DNA of 64,000 nt from Trueperaceae bacterium (GTDB taxonomy: Bacteria; Deinococcota; Deinococci; Deinococcales; Trueperaceae), in assembly GCA_011389865.1 (NCBI GenBank), contig JAABTL010000001.1, positions 186,001 through 250,000 of the forward strand, written 5' to 3'. Shown here in pieces: positions 1 to 10,066 of this stretch. Position 1 is the first letter of the stretch. Each line of letters opens with the position of its first letter. Made by a program: the position numbers and the translations under genes. Below the pieces are notes generated by a model, which saw only the letters and a list, made by a program, of their open reading frames with translations, did not search any database and was not told where the DNA came from.

Positions 1-14
1 TCGAGGTCGCCCAT
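1..14 (-). CDS. Start of a truncated leaderless gene at the left edge
   Basis: An ATG at 14-12 reads leftward out of the window (Met-Gly-Asp-Leu). It is called only because a TAGCCT -10 box lies 7 bases upstream on the same strand, the same geometry as two dozen other starts here. Nothing can be said about the product. Confidence 0.45.
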
Positions 15-21
15 CGACCGC

Positions 22-27
22 AGGCTA
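22..27 (-). promoter_or_regulatory. -10 box TAGCCT of the left-edge gene
   Basis: TAGCCT read on the minus strand, 7 bases before ATG 14. Divergent from the cobO promoter. Confidence 0.45.
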
Positions 28-86
28 CCGCCCGAGTCCGCGGTGTCGACGTCGGGGTCCGTGGCTGCGGTGTGCCCCGGGCGCCG

Positions 87-128
87 GGCCCTGGGCCCCG
101 GAGCCCAGGCCCTGGGCCCCGGGGCCCA
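87..128. repeat. Two 21-bp tandem palindromic repeats upstream of cobO
   Basis: Units 87-107 and 108-128 differ at one base. Each carries CTGGGCCCC facing a near or exact complement (GGGGCCCAG in the second), so each can form a hairpin. They occupy the place where a -35 box for the 132-137 promoter would lie. Confidence 0.7.
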
Positions 129-131
129 GGC

Positions 132-137
132 TATGCT
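132..137 (+). promoter_or_regulatory. -10 box TATGCT, leaderless cobO
   Basis: TATGCT ends 6 bases before ATG 144, so transcription should begin at or next to the start codon. Confidence 0.65.
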
Positions 138-143
138 CGGCGC

Positions 144-722
144 ATGAAGCTGTACACGCGCACGGGTGACGACGGCACGACCGCGCTCTTCGGGGGCCGC
201 CGGGTTCGCAAGGACGCGTTGCGCGTCGAGGCCTACGGGGCCGTGGACGAGGCCAATGCCGCCCTCGGGATGGCGCGCTCGCAAGGGCTCGACACCGAAC
301 TCGACAGGGTCCTCGCGGACCTGCAGCGTGACCTCTTCGACGTGGGATCCGACCTGGCGACGCCGCACGATGCCCCGGCGAGGGAGGCGCTGCGGCCGAT
401 CCAGGAGGAGGACGTCGCCACGCTCGAGGACCTGATCGACCGCTACGACGAGGAACTCGATCCGCTTCGGCAGTTCATCGTGCCGGGCGGGCACGCCTCC
501 AGCGCGGCGCTGCAGTTCGCCCGGGCGGTGTGCCGGCGCGCGGAACGCGCCGGGGTCGCGTTGGCCGCCGAGGAGGAGGTCAACGCGGTGGCGCTGCGCT
601 ACCTCAACCGGCTCTCCGACCTGCTCTTCGCCCTGGGCCGGGTCGCGAACGCGCGCCACGGGGTGAGCGAGGCGCGTTTCCACGTGCCGCGCCGCATCAA
701 GCCGAAGGAACGGGCCGGCTGA
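144..722 (+). CDS. cobO: Cob(I)yrinic acid a,c-diamide adenosyltransferase, PduO type
   Basis: 192 aa. Transfers adenosyl from ATP to cob(I)alamin to make adenosylcobalamin in the cytoplasm. The amino-terminal motif TRTGDDGTTAL (residues 4-14) and the Arg-rich CRRAERAG segment in the carboxyl half are typical of the PduO family, which acts as a trimer. ATG 144 is preferred over an in-frame start at 72 because the extra 24 residues are Pro/Gly-rich translation of the palindromic repeat and because a -10 box sits just before 144. Converges with pyrD, 7 bases apart. A B12-binding mutase subunit lies at 36.7 kb. Confidence 0.88.
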   Translation: MKLYTRTGDDGTTALFGGRRVRKDALRVEAYGAVDEANAALGMARSQGLDTELDRVLADLQRDLFDVGSDLATPHDAPAREALRPIQEEDVATLEDLIDRYDEELDPLRQFIVPGGHASSAALQFARAVCRRAERAGVALAAEEEVNAVALRYLNRLSDLLFALGRVANARHGVSEARFHVPRRIKPKERAG

Positions 723-729
723 GGGCGCC

Positions 730-1811
730 TCAAACGGCGTCGCGCGCGCTGAGGTAGTCGCCGAGTGTGGCGTGCCCGGCGGCGTCGAGCCAGCGCCGGA
801 TGCCCGCCGCCAGCTTCCGTGGCATCATCGGCCCCTCGTAGATCCAGCCGGTGTAGACCTGCAGCAGGCAGGCCCCGGCCTCCAGGCGAGCGATCGCGTC
901 CTCGGCCGTGAAGATGCCGCCGACCGCGATCAGCGGCAGGGGGGTGCGCTCGCGGAGCTGGCGCAGGACCTCGAGGGCGATGGGGCCCAGCGGCGCTCCC
1001 GAGAGGCCGCCAGCCTCGTTGGGATCGCTCGGCAGCATGTCGCGGCGGACGGTGGTGTTGGTGGCCACCAAGCCGTCGAGCCCGTGCCGTTCGGCCTGCT
1101 CGACGACCGTGTCGAGATCGGAAGCTTCGAGATCCGGCGACACCTTGAGCAGCAGCGGCATCGGCCCCAGCTCGCCGCGCAGCGCCGCGGCGAGCCCGAG
1201 GAGTTCGGACAGCGGGCCGGCCTGCTGCAGCGTGCGCAGTCCGGGCGTGTTGGGCGAGCTGACGTTGAGCACCACCAGGTCCGCGACCGGCCACACGGCC
1301 CGCAGCGACGCCTCGTAATCGGCCGCGGCGTCCTCGAGCGGGGTGACGCGGCTCTTGCCGACGTTGACCGCGACGGGCGCCGTGGGCCACCACGGGCGCG
1401 CGCGTTCGCGCCGCAGCCGCTCGGCCAGCGCCTCGGCGCCGGCGTTGTTGAAGCCCATGCGGTTGATCGCCGCCTTCGATGCCGGCAGGCGGAACATCCG
1501 AGGCGGTGGGTTGCCGGGCTGCGGCAGGGCCGTGACCGTCCCCAACTCGGTGTGGCCGAAGCCGAGCGCCGGCCACACGGCGGCGGCCAGGCCGTCCTTG
1601 TCGAAGCCCGCCCCCAGCCCGAAGGGGTTGGGGAACTCGAGACCGAAGGCACGCACGCGCAGGCGCGGGTCGTCGACGCCCGTCGTCCAGTGCAGCAGCC
1701 GCAGGGCGCCCGGGTGCGCGGCGGCGAAGGCCAGCAGCGCGAACACCCGCGCGTGGATCACCTCGGGATCGAGGCGGAACATCGCGCTGCGTAGGATCGG
1801 GTAGAGGTTCA

Positions 1812-1812
<1 letters not shown>
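730..1812 (-). CDS. pyrD: Dihydroorotate dehydrogenase (quinone), class 2
   Basis: 360 aa. Oxidises dihydroorotate to orotate in pyrimidine synthesis, passing electrons to quinone at the membrane. The FMN-site motif FGLGAGFDKDG near residue 65, NRMGFNN, the loop NVSSPNTPGLR with the class 2 catalytic Ser, and LIAVGGIF near the end are all visible. The short helical amino terminus before the barrel is the class 2 membrane-docking part. ATG 1812-1810 overlaps the stop of the upstream SDR gene (TGATG), so the two are probably translated together. Confidence 0.93.
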
Positions 1813-2540
<728 letters not shown>

Positions 2541-2546
2541 GCCGCG

Positions 2547-2552
2547 AGGCTA
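2547..2552 (-). promoter_or_regulatory. -10 box TAGCCT, leaderless SDR gene
   Basis: Ends 6 bases before GTG 2540. Confidence 0.65.
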
Positions 2553-2624
2553 CCGCAGCGACCGACGGACGGCGCGTGGCGGCCGTCCCGCTGGCGCACG
2601 CGAAGCGTGCGCACGATGACGTGG

Positions 2625-2630
2625 TACCTT
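2625..2630 (+). promoter_or_regulatory. -10 box TACCTT upstream of the histidine phosphatase
   Basis: Ends 10 bases before ATG 2641. It overlaps an alternative TTG at 2629, which argues against that start. Confidence 0.5.
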
Positions 2631-2640
2631 GGCTCCGCCG

Positions 2641-3267
2641 ATGCGACGCCTCACGCTGATCCGCCACGGTCTCACCGAGTGGAACGTCAGCGGGCGTTTC
2701 CAGGGCCACAGCGACGTGCCCCTGTCGCCAGCGGGCCGCACCCAGGCCGTCCTGCTCGCCGGCTACCTCGCCACCTTCGCGGCCATCGACGTCGTGATGT
2801 CGAGTCCGCTGCAGCGCGCCGTCGAGACCGCGCGCGTCGCGATGCCCGACCGCGAGCTGCTGCTCGACGCCCGCCTGCGGGAGCTCGACTTCGGCGCGTT
2901 CGAGGGCCTCACGCGCGACGTGATCGAGCGAGATCCCCGCTGGGACGTGTGGATCCAGGACCCGTTCATGCGAACGGCGCCCGAGGGCGAGTCCTACCAT
3001 CAGCTGCGCGAGCGGATGTTGGCGTGGCTCGCCGAGAGCCGCCACCGCTTCCCCGACGCCCACGTGGCGGCCGTGACCCACTCGGGCTCCATCCAGACGC
3101 TCCTGTCGGCGCTCCTCGGGGTCGAGCGACCGCGTTGGCGCAAGCGCCTCTACCTGCGGCACACCAGCGTCAGCCACGTCCTCTTCAGGGGGGAGGAGGC
3201 GGTGGTCGAGCGGGTCAACGACACCCGCCACCTGGTGGCCGACGGCGAGGACCCGCTCGCCGAGTGA
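2641..3267 (+). CDS. Histidine phosphatase family (phosphoglycerate mutase-like)
   Basis: 208 aa. LIRHGLTEWN at residues 6-15 supplies the phospho-accepting His, ELDFGAFEG the acid/base Glu region and THSGS the second active-site His. The length and motifs fit cofactor-dependent mutase-like phosphatases such as alpha-ribazole or broad-specificity sugar phosphatases; a glycolytic mutase is less likely at this size. Start ATG 2641, with a TTG at 2629 rejected because it lies inside the -10 box. The stop overlaps the GTG of scpA (GTGA). Confidence 0.85.
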   Translation: MRRLTLIRHGLTEWNVSGRFQGHSDVPLSPAGRTQAVLLAGYLATFAAIDVVMSSPLQRAVETARVAMPDRELLLDARLRELDFGAFEGLTRDVIERDPRWDVWIQDPFMRTAPEGESYHQLRERMLAWLAESRHRFPDAHVAAVTHSGSIQTLLSALLGVERPRWRKRLYLRHTSVSHVLFRGEEAVVERVNDTRHLVADGEDPLAE

Positions 3268-4163
3268 AGCCGCCGCCCGCCCCCGACCTCGAAGGACCGA
3301 TCCGGCTCCGGCTGCCGCCGCCGGCGCGCGTGCGCGGCAGTCCGCCGCAGCCCGGTGTGGCGCAGCGACCCGCTGAGGCGCAGCGACCCGGCGCCGCGCC
3401 GCCGACCGGCGCCGCGTCGCCGACCGGCGCTGCACGGGCGACCGGCGCCGACCCCGTCCGTGACGGCACCCTCGTGTTCGAGGGCACCCTCGTGTTCGAG
3501 GGCACCCTCGGCGAGCTGGCGCACGCCCTGCGGACACGCCGGCTCGTCCCCGCCCAGGTCGACCTCGTCTTCGTGGTGCGCGAGGTCCTGGCGCGCTTCG
3601 AGGCCTTCGCGGCGCGTGACCTCGACCTCGCCACGGAGGCCCTGCCCGCGGCGGCCACCGTCATCGAGCTCAAGGCTCGCCTGTTGCTCCCGCGACCGCC
3701 GCGGGAGGCAGACGAAGACGAGGAATCGGCACGCGCCGACGCCCTGGCGGCGGTCGCCGCGCTCGAGGCGTTGGAGGAGGCGATCGTCGAACTGCGGGAA
3801 CGACGCGAGCGGCGCCGGCACCTGCTGCCGGCGCGCGCCTCGGCGCCGAGCTACCCACGCAAACCGCGCCCGCTCGGCGTCCCGCTGACGCGCTTGGCGG
3901 AGCTCGCGGCGCGCCTGCGGCCCGGCCCCTACTTCGAGCTGGTGCGGGATCGGCTGACCGTCACCGCCGCGATCGGTCGCATCCTGGCGTCGTTGCGTCC
4001 CGGTCAGCGGCGGCGGTTCGACGAGCTGCTGGACGACGCGCAGTGGTCGACACGCACCGTCTACTTCGCCGGGGCGCTGGAGCTGGTCCGCGACGGCCGC
4101 TGCGAGCTGCACCAGGATGAGGCCTTCGGCCCGCTGGAGCTCGAGGGCCGGCCCCCGCCTTAG
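3264..4163 (+). CDS. scpA: Segregation and condensation protein A (kleisin)
   Basis: 299 aa, GTG start overlapping the previous stop (GTGA). ScpA bridges SMC heads with ScpB in chromosome condensation. The FEGTLGELAHAL segment (about residues 79-90) corresponds to the family FEGPLDLLLHLI signature. ATVIELKARLLLP matches the AxxLIxIKSRxLLP helix, and a winged-helix-like end follows (about 215-285). Odd: residues 1-80 are a Pro/Ala-rich extension built from short tandem repeats, and the FEG signature is preceded by a second copy from an 18-bp duplication. ScpB and SMC are not in the window. Confidence 0.82.
   Translation: MKPPPAPDLEGPIRLRLPPPARVRGSPPQPGVAQRPAEAQRPGAAPPTGAASPTGAARATGADPVRDGTLVFEGTLVFEGTLGELAHALRTRRLVPAQVDLVFVVREVLARFEAFAARDLDLATEALPAAATVIELKARLLLPRPPREADEDEESARADALAAVAALEALEEAIVELRERRERRRHLLPARASAPSYPRKPRPLGVPLTRLAELAARLRPGPYFELVRDRLTVTAAIGRILASLRPGQRRRFDELLDDAQWSTRTVYFAGALELVRDGRCELHQDEAFGPLELEGRPPP
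3378..3449 (+). repeat. Four 18-bp in-frame repeats in scpA
   Basis: Units begin at 3378, 3396, 3414 and 3432 and encode Ala-x-x-x-Gly-Ala hexapeptides. Confidence 0.85.
3465..3509 (+). repeat. Two and a half 18-bp exact repeats in scpA
   Basis: GGCACCCTCGTGTTCGAG occurs at 3465 and 3483, followed by a half copy; it encodes GTLVFE twice then GTL, duplicating the start of the ScpA signature. Confidence 0.9.
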
Positions 4164-4178
4164 GCCGCGCGCGCCGCC

Positions 4179-5996
<1,818 letters not shown>

Positions 5997-6112
5997 GCGG
6001 GGTTCCTCGTCGATCCGCCGCGGTGCCACCAGGCTCGCCGCGTCGGCGGCGGGCCGGGTTCGGGGGCGTAGAGCGCGGCCTGGGTGCCGCGGCGTCGCCG
6101 CGGCCGTCCGCC

Positions 6113-6118
6113 ATCGTA
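6113..6118 (-). promoter_or_regulatory. Probable -10 box TACGAT for typA
   Basis: Minus-strand TACGAT would give a leader of about 110 bases ending in a GAGGA ribosome site. Divergent from the glutaredoxin promoter. Confidence 0.45.
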
Positions 6119-6181
6119 GCAGGCCGACGAAGGGAATGGGCCCCCGTTCGATGCACGACACACCCGGCGAAGCCGCTCCGG

Positions 6182-6187
6182 TAGCCT
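6182..6187 (+). promoter_or_regulatory. -10 box TAGCCT, leaderless glutaredoxin gene
   Basis: Ends 7 bases before GTG 6195. Confidence 0.65.
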
Positions 6188-6194
6188 CCAGCGC

Positions 6195-6455
6195 GTGGAC
6201 GACGATCACCTCATCATGTACACGACGGGCTGGTGCGGCGACTGCCGCGCGGCGAAGAGCGCCCTCGAGGCCCGCGGGATCTCCTTCGTCGAGGTCGACC
6301 TCGACGCGGACCCCGGTGCGGCGGCCCGCGTCGAGTCGCTCAACGGCGGTCGCCGCAGCGTGCCGACCCTGGTCCGCGGCGGTGCCGCCGCCAGCCTCTC
6401 GCGCTTCTCGCCCGCCAAACTCGACGCCTTCCTCGCGACGGCCGGGCTGCTCTGA
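6195..6455 (+). CDS. Glutaredoxin/mycoredoxin-like protein
   Basis: 86 aa, GTG start. Thioredoxin fold with redox motif C14-G-D-C17 after MYTTGW, and SVPTLV with the cis-Pro that shapes the thiol site. Length and motif resemble mycoredoxins, which reduce mixed disulfides of low-molecular-weight thiols; whether the partner here is bacillithiol, glutathione or another thiol cannot be seen. Stands alone with its own leaderless promoter. Confidence 0.82.
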   Translation: MDDDHLIMYTTGWCGDCRAAKSALEARGISFVEVDLDADPGAAARVESLNGGRRSVPTLVRGGAAASLSRFSPAKLDAFLATAGLL

Positions 6456-6576
6456 TCGTGTGCCCGCAGGCGCCGGCCAGTGGCCCGTGGCCAGCGACGG
6501 CCGGCAGGCGCCGGCCCGCGGTCGCCGGGCGACGATGACGGGGGGCTGGGCCACCGCCGGCGCCGGAACGACGTGG

Positions 6577-6582
6577 TAGCGT
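6577..6582 (+). promoter_or_regulatory. -10 box TAGCGT, leaderless menG
   Basis: Ends 8 bases before ATG 6591. The 6456-6590 gap also has a 13-bp direct repeat at 6466 and 6504. Confidence 0.6.
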
Positions 6583-6590
6583 CCCGTCGC

Positions 6591-7349
6591 ATGCCCGACG
6601 CTCACACCGCCCCCACCGCAGCCACCCGTCACCTGCCTCCGATCGGCGAGGGCGACCCCACCAAGGGGGCCGAGGTGCGCGCCATGTTCGACGGCATCGC
6701 GCCGCGTTACGACGCGCTCAACGCCATCCTGAGCCTCGGCGTGGATCGCGGCTGGCGCCGTCAGGCGGTCGCCTGGGCGGTGGCCGACGACCCCAGCGAC
6801 GTCCTCGACGTCGCGACCGGCACCGCCGATCTCGCGATCGCCCTGCGTCGGGCAGCGCCCGACGCGCGTGTGGTCGGGGTCGATTTCTCAGAGCCGATGC
6901 TGGCGGTCGGGCGCGCCAAGGCCGCCCGCCGCGGCGTGGACGTACGCCTCGAGGTGGGTGACGGCACCGCCCTGCCGTACCCGGATGCATCGTTCGACAC
7001 CGTCACCATCGCGTACGGGCTGCGCAACTTCGCCGACGTCGATGCCGGCCTGCGCGAGTTCCGCAGGGTGCTTCGACCCGGCGGCGTCGTGGTCGTGCTC
7101 GAGTTCCCGCCTCCACCCGAGGGGTTCTTCGGGCGCGTCTTCCGCTTCTACTTCACGCGGGTCGTGCCATGGCTCGGCGGGCGGGTGTCCGGACGCCCTG
7201 GCGCCTACACCTACCTGCCAGCGTCGGTGATGGCCTTCCCGGCCCCCGAGGCGCTCGCCGAACGGATGCGGGCGGCCGGCTTCGCCGACGTGCGCTACCG
7301 GCTGCAGACCGGGGGCGTCTCGGCCCTGCATCGGGGCGTGGCCGCGTGA
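6591..7349 (+). CDS. menG: Demethylmenaquinone methyltransferase
   Basis: 252 aa. SAM-dependent C-methylation, the last step of menaquinone synthesis. Family signatures: VRAMFDGIAPRYDALN near residue 27, VLDVATGTADLA (SAM loop), and the block TIAYGLRNFADVDAGLREFRRVL typical of UbiE/MenG. The ATG follows a -10 box by 8 bases; an upstream in-frame start at 6480 would precede the promoter. mqnD (9.0 kb) and a UbiA prenyltransferase (42.9 kb) suggest the futalosine route. The stop overlaps the next GTG (GTGA). Confidence 0.92.
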   Translation: MPDAHTAPTAATRHLPPIGEGDPTKGAEVRAMFDGIAPRYDALNAILSLGVDRGWRRQAVAWAVADDPSDVLDVATGTADLAIALRRAAPDARVVGVDFSEPMLAVGRAKAARRGVDVRLEVGDGTALPYPDASFDTVTIAYGLRNFADVDAGLREFRRVLRPGGVVVVLEFPPPPEGFFGRVFRFYFTRVVPWLGGRVSGRPGAYTYLPASVMAFPAPEALAERMRAAGFADVRYRLQTGGVSALHRGVAA

Positions 7350-7945
7350 GTGCTCGCGAGCGCGTCGGCCTCGGCGTGGTGGTCAACACCGACGCCGCAC
7401 TGGTCGATCCCGACTGGGACGTCTTCGCGGCCGAGCACGAGCGTCGCTTCGGCCTCGCGATCTCCCACCTCAAGAGCCTCGTCCGCGGACAGAGCTACGA
7501 CAACGAGGTGATGAAGGTGCGCGTGGGCGCGGGCGGCTTCTACGTCCAGTCGCGGCGCTTCCCGGCCGCCTTCTACGGCGACACCGGCCGGCCGACCGTG
7601 CGTCACGTGGGGCGCGAGGAGGCCGAGGTCATCGCGTGGGACGCCGCGGCGCACTACCGGGCCGGCGAGGCCCGCTCGCTCACCTGCATCTACGGCGACG
7701 ACGACCCACCCGACGTCTTCTTCGGCTATCGCACGGGCGGTCAGCGGCGGTACGAGCTCGGCGTCCTGCGCCATCGGCTGCCGCTGCACGCGCGGATCCT
7801 CGTCGAGGGCGCCGGCGCGAGCGAGCTGGTACCGGGGGGTTCCGGCGTTCTGGTGCTGCAACGGCTCGCCGACGAACGCTTCGTGGTGCTGACCGCCCTG
7901 GGCCGTCGCGCGCCGTTCTCCGGGACCTTCGAGCCCGAGGGCTGA
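7346..7945 (+). CDS. Hypothetical protein coupled to menG
   Basis: 199 aa, GTG start overlapping the menG stop. I do not recognise the family. It looks globular and soluble: no signal peptide or membrane segment, and balanced acidic and basic residues. Recognisable stretches are FYVQSRRFPAAFYG, FFGYRTGGQRRYELGV and a carboxyl half that reads like a beta-rich fold. Tight coupling to menG and to the following flavoprotein gene (6-base gap) makes a three-gene operon likely. A role in quinone or tRNA metabolism is only a guess. Confidence 0.72.
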   Translation: MSARERVGLGVVVNTDAALVDPDWDVFAAEHERRFGLAISHLKSLVRGQSYDNEVMKVRVGAGGFYVQSRRFPAAFYGDTGRPTVRHVGREEAEVIAWDAAAHYRAGEARSLTCIYGDDDPPDVFFGYRTGGQRRYELGVLRHRLPLHARILVEGAGASELVPGGSGVLVLQRLADERFVVLTALGRRAPFSGTFEPEG

Positions 7946-7951
7946 GCCGAC

Positions 7952-8692
7952 GTGCGTTCGGTGTTGGTGGTGGGCGGCGGCGCCGCCGGCTGCGAGCTCG
8001 CGTGGGGCCTGGCGCGCCATGGTGTGGCAACGACGCTGCTCACGACGAGCCTCGACACCCTGTACGCGCTCCCCGCCGACAGCTGGCCGAGCCGCCCCCC
8101 GGCGGCGACCCTGTGGTCCGAGGTCGCGCCCGAGGCCCGTGACGCGGCAGGCCTGCAGCGCGCCGGGCCGCTGAGGCGCGCCGCCAAGCGGGAGCTCGAG
8201 CGGCTGGCGGACCTGCGGGTGGTGCAGTCGAACGCCATCGCCCTGGCGCGCGGCGACGCCGGCGAGGTCGTCGGTGTGAGGACGTGGGAGGGTCCGCCGG
8301 TGCGGGCCGGACTGACGGTCCTCGCGGTCGGCAGCTTCCTGGGCGCGCGCCTGACCTTGGGCCCGGCGGTGGAGATCGCCGGCCGCCTCTCGGAGATGGC
8401 CTACGACGACCTGCGCGACGACCTGCGCGACGCCGGTCTGCGGCTCCGGCGGCACACGGTCACGTTGGGCGGTGAAGGGGTCGCGCCGCCCTACGCGGTC
8501 GAGCACGACGTCGTCGACGAGGACGAGTTGGAGCCGCTGCGGGTGGCCGGTCGGGTCGTCGTCGGCGCGGGCCGGGCACGCCGTTGGTCTGGCCTGTGGT
8601 TCGTCGGCGCCTGCACGGGCGACGTCGGCATCGAGGCGGCCGCGGCGGCGGGCCGAGACCTCGCCGCGCATCTTGCCACGGCGACCGCCTAG
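7952..8692 (+). CDS. FAD-dependent oxidoreductase, GidA/TrmFO-related
   Basis: 246 aa, GTG start. VLVVGGGAAGCELAWGLARHG (residues 4-24) is a dinucleotide-binding GxGxxG fold, and GLWFVGACTGDVGIEAAAAAGRDLA at the end resembles the carboxyl flavin-binding motif of GidA/MnmG-type proteins. It is far shorter than MnmG (about 620 aa) or TrmFO (about 440 aa), so it is a compact relative rather than either enzyme. Function unknown; a tRNA-modification or general flavoprotein role is possible. Third gene of the menG operon. Confidence 0.7.
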   Translation: MRSVLVVGGGAAGCELAWGLARHGVATTLLTTSLDTLYALPADSWPSRPPAATLWSEVAPEARDAAGLQRAGPLRRAAKRELERLADLRVVQSNAIALARGDAGEVVGVRTWEGPPVRAGLTVLAVGSFLGARLTLGPAVEIAGRLSEMAYDDLRDDLRDAGLRLRRHTVTLGGEGVAPPYAVEHDVVDEDELEPLRVAGRVVVGAGRARRWSGLWFVGACTGDVGIEAAAAAGRDLAAHLATATA

Positions 8693-8718
8693 CGGGCGGG
8701 CTTGGCCGTGCCCTGGGC

Positions 8719-8928
8719 TCAGTGGAAGCGCATGACGTGCGCGGTGTCCGAACGCTGCCGGGTGTACGCCTCGATCTTGCGCAACTCGGCGGGCGCGGCC
8801 CAGCGCACGCGCGGTCCCTGCGGGGTGGTGGCAAGGAGGCGGTAGCGGGCCGGCGGCTGGCCCTCGATGGCCGAGATCACGTAGCGATCACCGTCGACGA
8901 GCACCTCTTCGCCATGCGTGAAGGTCAT
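8719..8928 (-). CDS. Small hypothetical protein (69 aa)
   Basis: Begins MTFTHGEEVLVDGDRYVIS and ends HVMRFH. No family recognised. The amino half (HGEEVLVDGDRYVISAIEG) reads like a small beta-barrel similar to KOW or Tudor-like folds, which is only an impression. Called because ATG 8928 follows TACCAT by 5 bases, matching the leaderless pattern, and the composition is protein-like. Convergent with the flavoprotein gene, 26 bases apart. Confidence 0.62.
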   Translation of the reverse strand: MTFTHGEEVLVDGDRYVISAIEGQPPARYRLLATTPQGPRVRWAAPAELRKIEAYTRQRSDTAHVMRFH

Positions 8929-8933
8929 GCACC

Positions 8934-8939
8934 ATGGTA
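8934..8939 (-). promoter_or_regulatory. -10 box TACCAT, leaderless 69-aa gene
   Basis: Ends 5 bases before ATG 8928. Confidence 0.6.
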
Positions 8940-9046
8940 GCCGACCCCGGGGTCCGTTACCAGAGCCGCGCGCCCGTTGCCAGGGCCGGGCGCCCGCGGG
9001 ACCGCGGCGAGCGCCGCCCGCCCGTGCGAGGCGAGCGGGGCAAGCC

Positions 9047-9910
9047 TCAATCGGCGGCCGGCACGAACGGGTCCCGCGGCAGTGGCGGCACCAGGCCGAT
9101 CGCCGCCGCCTCGGCCAGCAGCCGCTCGACGGCGGCCTGGCCGTCGGCGCCCACGTCCAGCGAGTACGCGTTGACGTACAGCGCGATGTGCGCGCGGCGC
9201 ACCTCGGGCGACAGTTCCTGCGCGTGAGCGGCCACGTACGGCTCGGACGCGGCAGGGTCGGCGAACGCGGCGGCGACGCTCGCGGCCACGGCGCGCTGTG
9301 CCTCGCGCGCCACGCCGAGCCCGAGCTCCCGCTGCACGGCGATCCCCCCCAGCGGCAGCAACCCGCCGCTGCGGCCCTCCCACCACTCGCCGAGGTCGAC
9401 GGGCGCCAGCAGCCCGTGCTCGGCGTAGGTGAAGCGGCTCTCGTGGATGATGAGGCCGGCATCGACGGCGCCCTCCGCGACGGCCGGCATGATGCGGTCG
9501 TAGCGCACCTCGACCTCCTCGACGTCCTCGGGCGCGAACAGCCGCAGCAGCAGTTTCGCCGTGGTGGTCCCACCGGGCACGGCGACCCGCCGTCCGCGCA
9601 GGTCGAGTGGTTCGCCGGCGGGGCCGTCGGGCCGGGTGACGATCAGCGGCCCCACGCCTCGCCCCAACGCGCCGCCGGCGCGCAGCATCCACCACGCATG
9701 GGCCAGTCTGCCGAAGGCGTGGTAGCTCACCTTGGCGACGTCGAGCTCGCCCGCGAGCGCGCGCTGGTTGAGCGCCTCCACGTCGTCGAGCACGACCTCG
9801 AAGCGCAGCGGCGTGTCGATGCGACCGTGCACCAGGGCGTCGAAGACGAAGCAATCGTTGGGACAGGGGGAGAAGCCGAGGCGGAGGGGTCGGTCGATGT
9901 AGGCGTCCAC
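9047..9910 (-). CDS. mqnD: 1,4-dihydroxy-6-naphthoate synthase
   Basis: 287 aa, GTG start. MqnD cleaves cyclic dehypoxanthinyl-futalosine to 1,4-dihydroxy-6-naphthoate in the futalosine route to menaquinone. The start RLGFSPCPNDCFVFDAL, then VSYHAFG, GPLIV, VAVPGGTTTAKLLLRL and IIHESRFTYAEHGL are family hallmarks of this periplasmic-binding-like fold. GTG 9910 follows TACCCT by 7 bases. Its presence implies this organism lacks or does not rely on the classical o-succinylbenzoate route. Confidence 0.93.
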   Translation of the reverse strand: MDAYIDRPLRLGFSPCPNDCFVFDALVHGRIDTPLRFEVVLDDVEALNQRALAGELDVAKVSYHAFGRLAHAWWMLRAGGALGRGVGPLIVTRPDGPAGEPLDLRGRRVAVPGGTTTAKLLLRLFAPEDVEEVEVRYDRIMPAVAEGAVDAGLIIHESRFTYAEHGLLAPVDLGEWWEGRSGGLLPLGGIAVQRELGLGVAREAQRAVAASVAAAFADPAASEPYVAAHAQELSPEVRRAHIALYVNAYSLDVGADGQAAVERLLAEAAAIGLVPPLPRDPFVPAAD

Positions 9911-9917
9911 GACCGTC

Positions 9918-9923
9918 AGGGTA
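9918..9923 (-). promoter_or_regulatory. -10 box TACCCT, leaderless mqnD
   Basis: Ends 7 bases before GTG 9910. Confidence 0.65.
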
Positions 9924-9993
9924 CGGCGCCGCGGCGGGGGCGAACGTCGGCCCGTTCGTGAGCGGCGCATGGACGCTGATCGGCCGAGTCTGC

Positions 9994-9999
9994 TACACT
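9994..9999 (+). promoter_or_regulatory. -10 box TACACT of the infC operon
   Basis: A TGGACG element at 9970-9975, 18 bases upstream, may be the -35. The leader before the ATC start would be about 60 bases. Confidence 0.6.
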
Positions 10000-10052
10000 C
10001 GGACGCCGCGCTCCATGCCGCCGCGGAAGTGGCGGTGTGCGGTGCGAGCACC

Positions 10053-10060
10053 AGGAGGTG
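10053..10060 (+). promoter_or_regulatory. Strong ribosome site AGGAGGTG of infC
   Basis: AGGAGG ends 8 bases before ATC 10067. The GTG inside it (10058-10060) is in frame but overlaps the ribosome site, which argues for the ATC start. Confidence 0.75.
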
Positions 10061-10066
10061 AAGTCC

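Noticed and set aside
72-143. Longer cobO starting at 72
   Set aside because: The added residues are Pro/Gly translation of the palindromic repeat and precede the promoter.
2629-2643. TTG start for the histidine phosphatase
   Set aside because: It falls within the -10 box; ATG 2641 is better placed.
3378-3509. Short repeats considered as a CRISPR array
   Set aside because: Units are contiguous 18-mers without spacers and lie in frame in scpA.
10058-10060. GTG start of infC
   Set aside because: It is part of the AGGAGGTG ribosome site, so the ATC 8 bases after AGGAGG is preferred.
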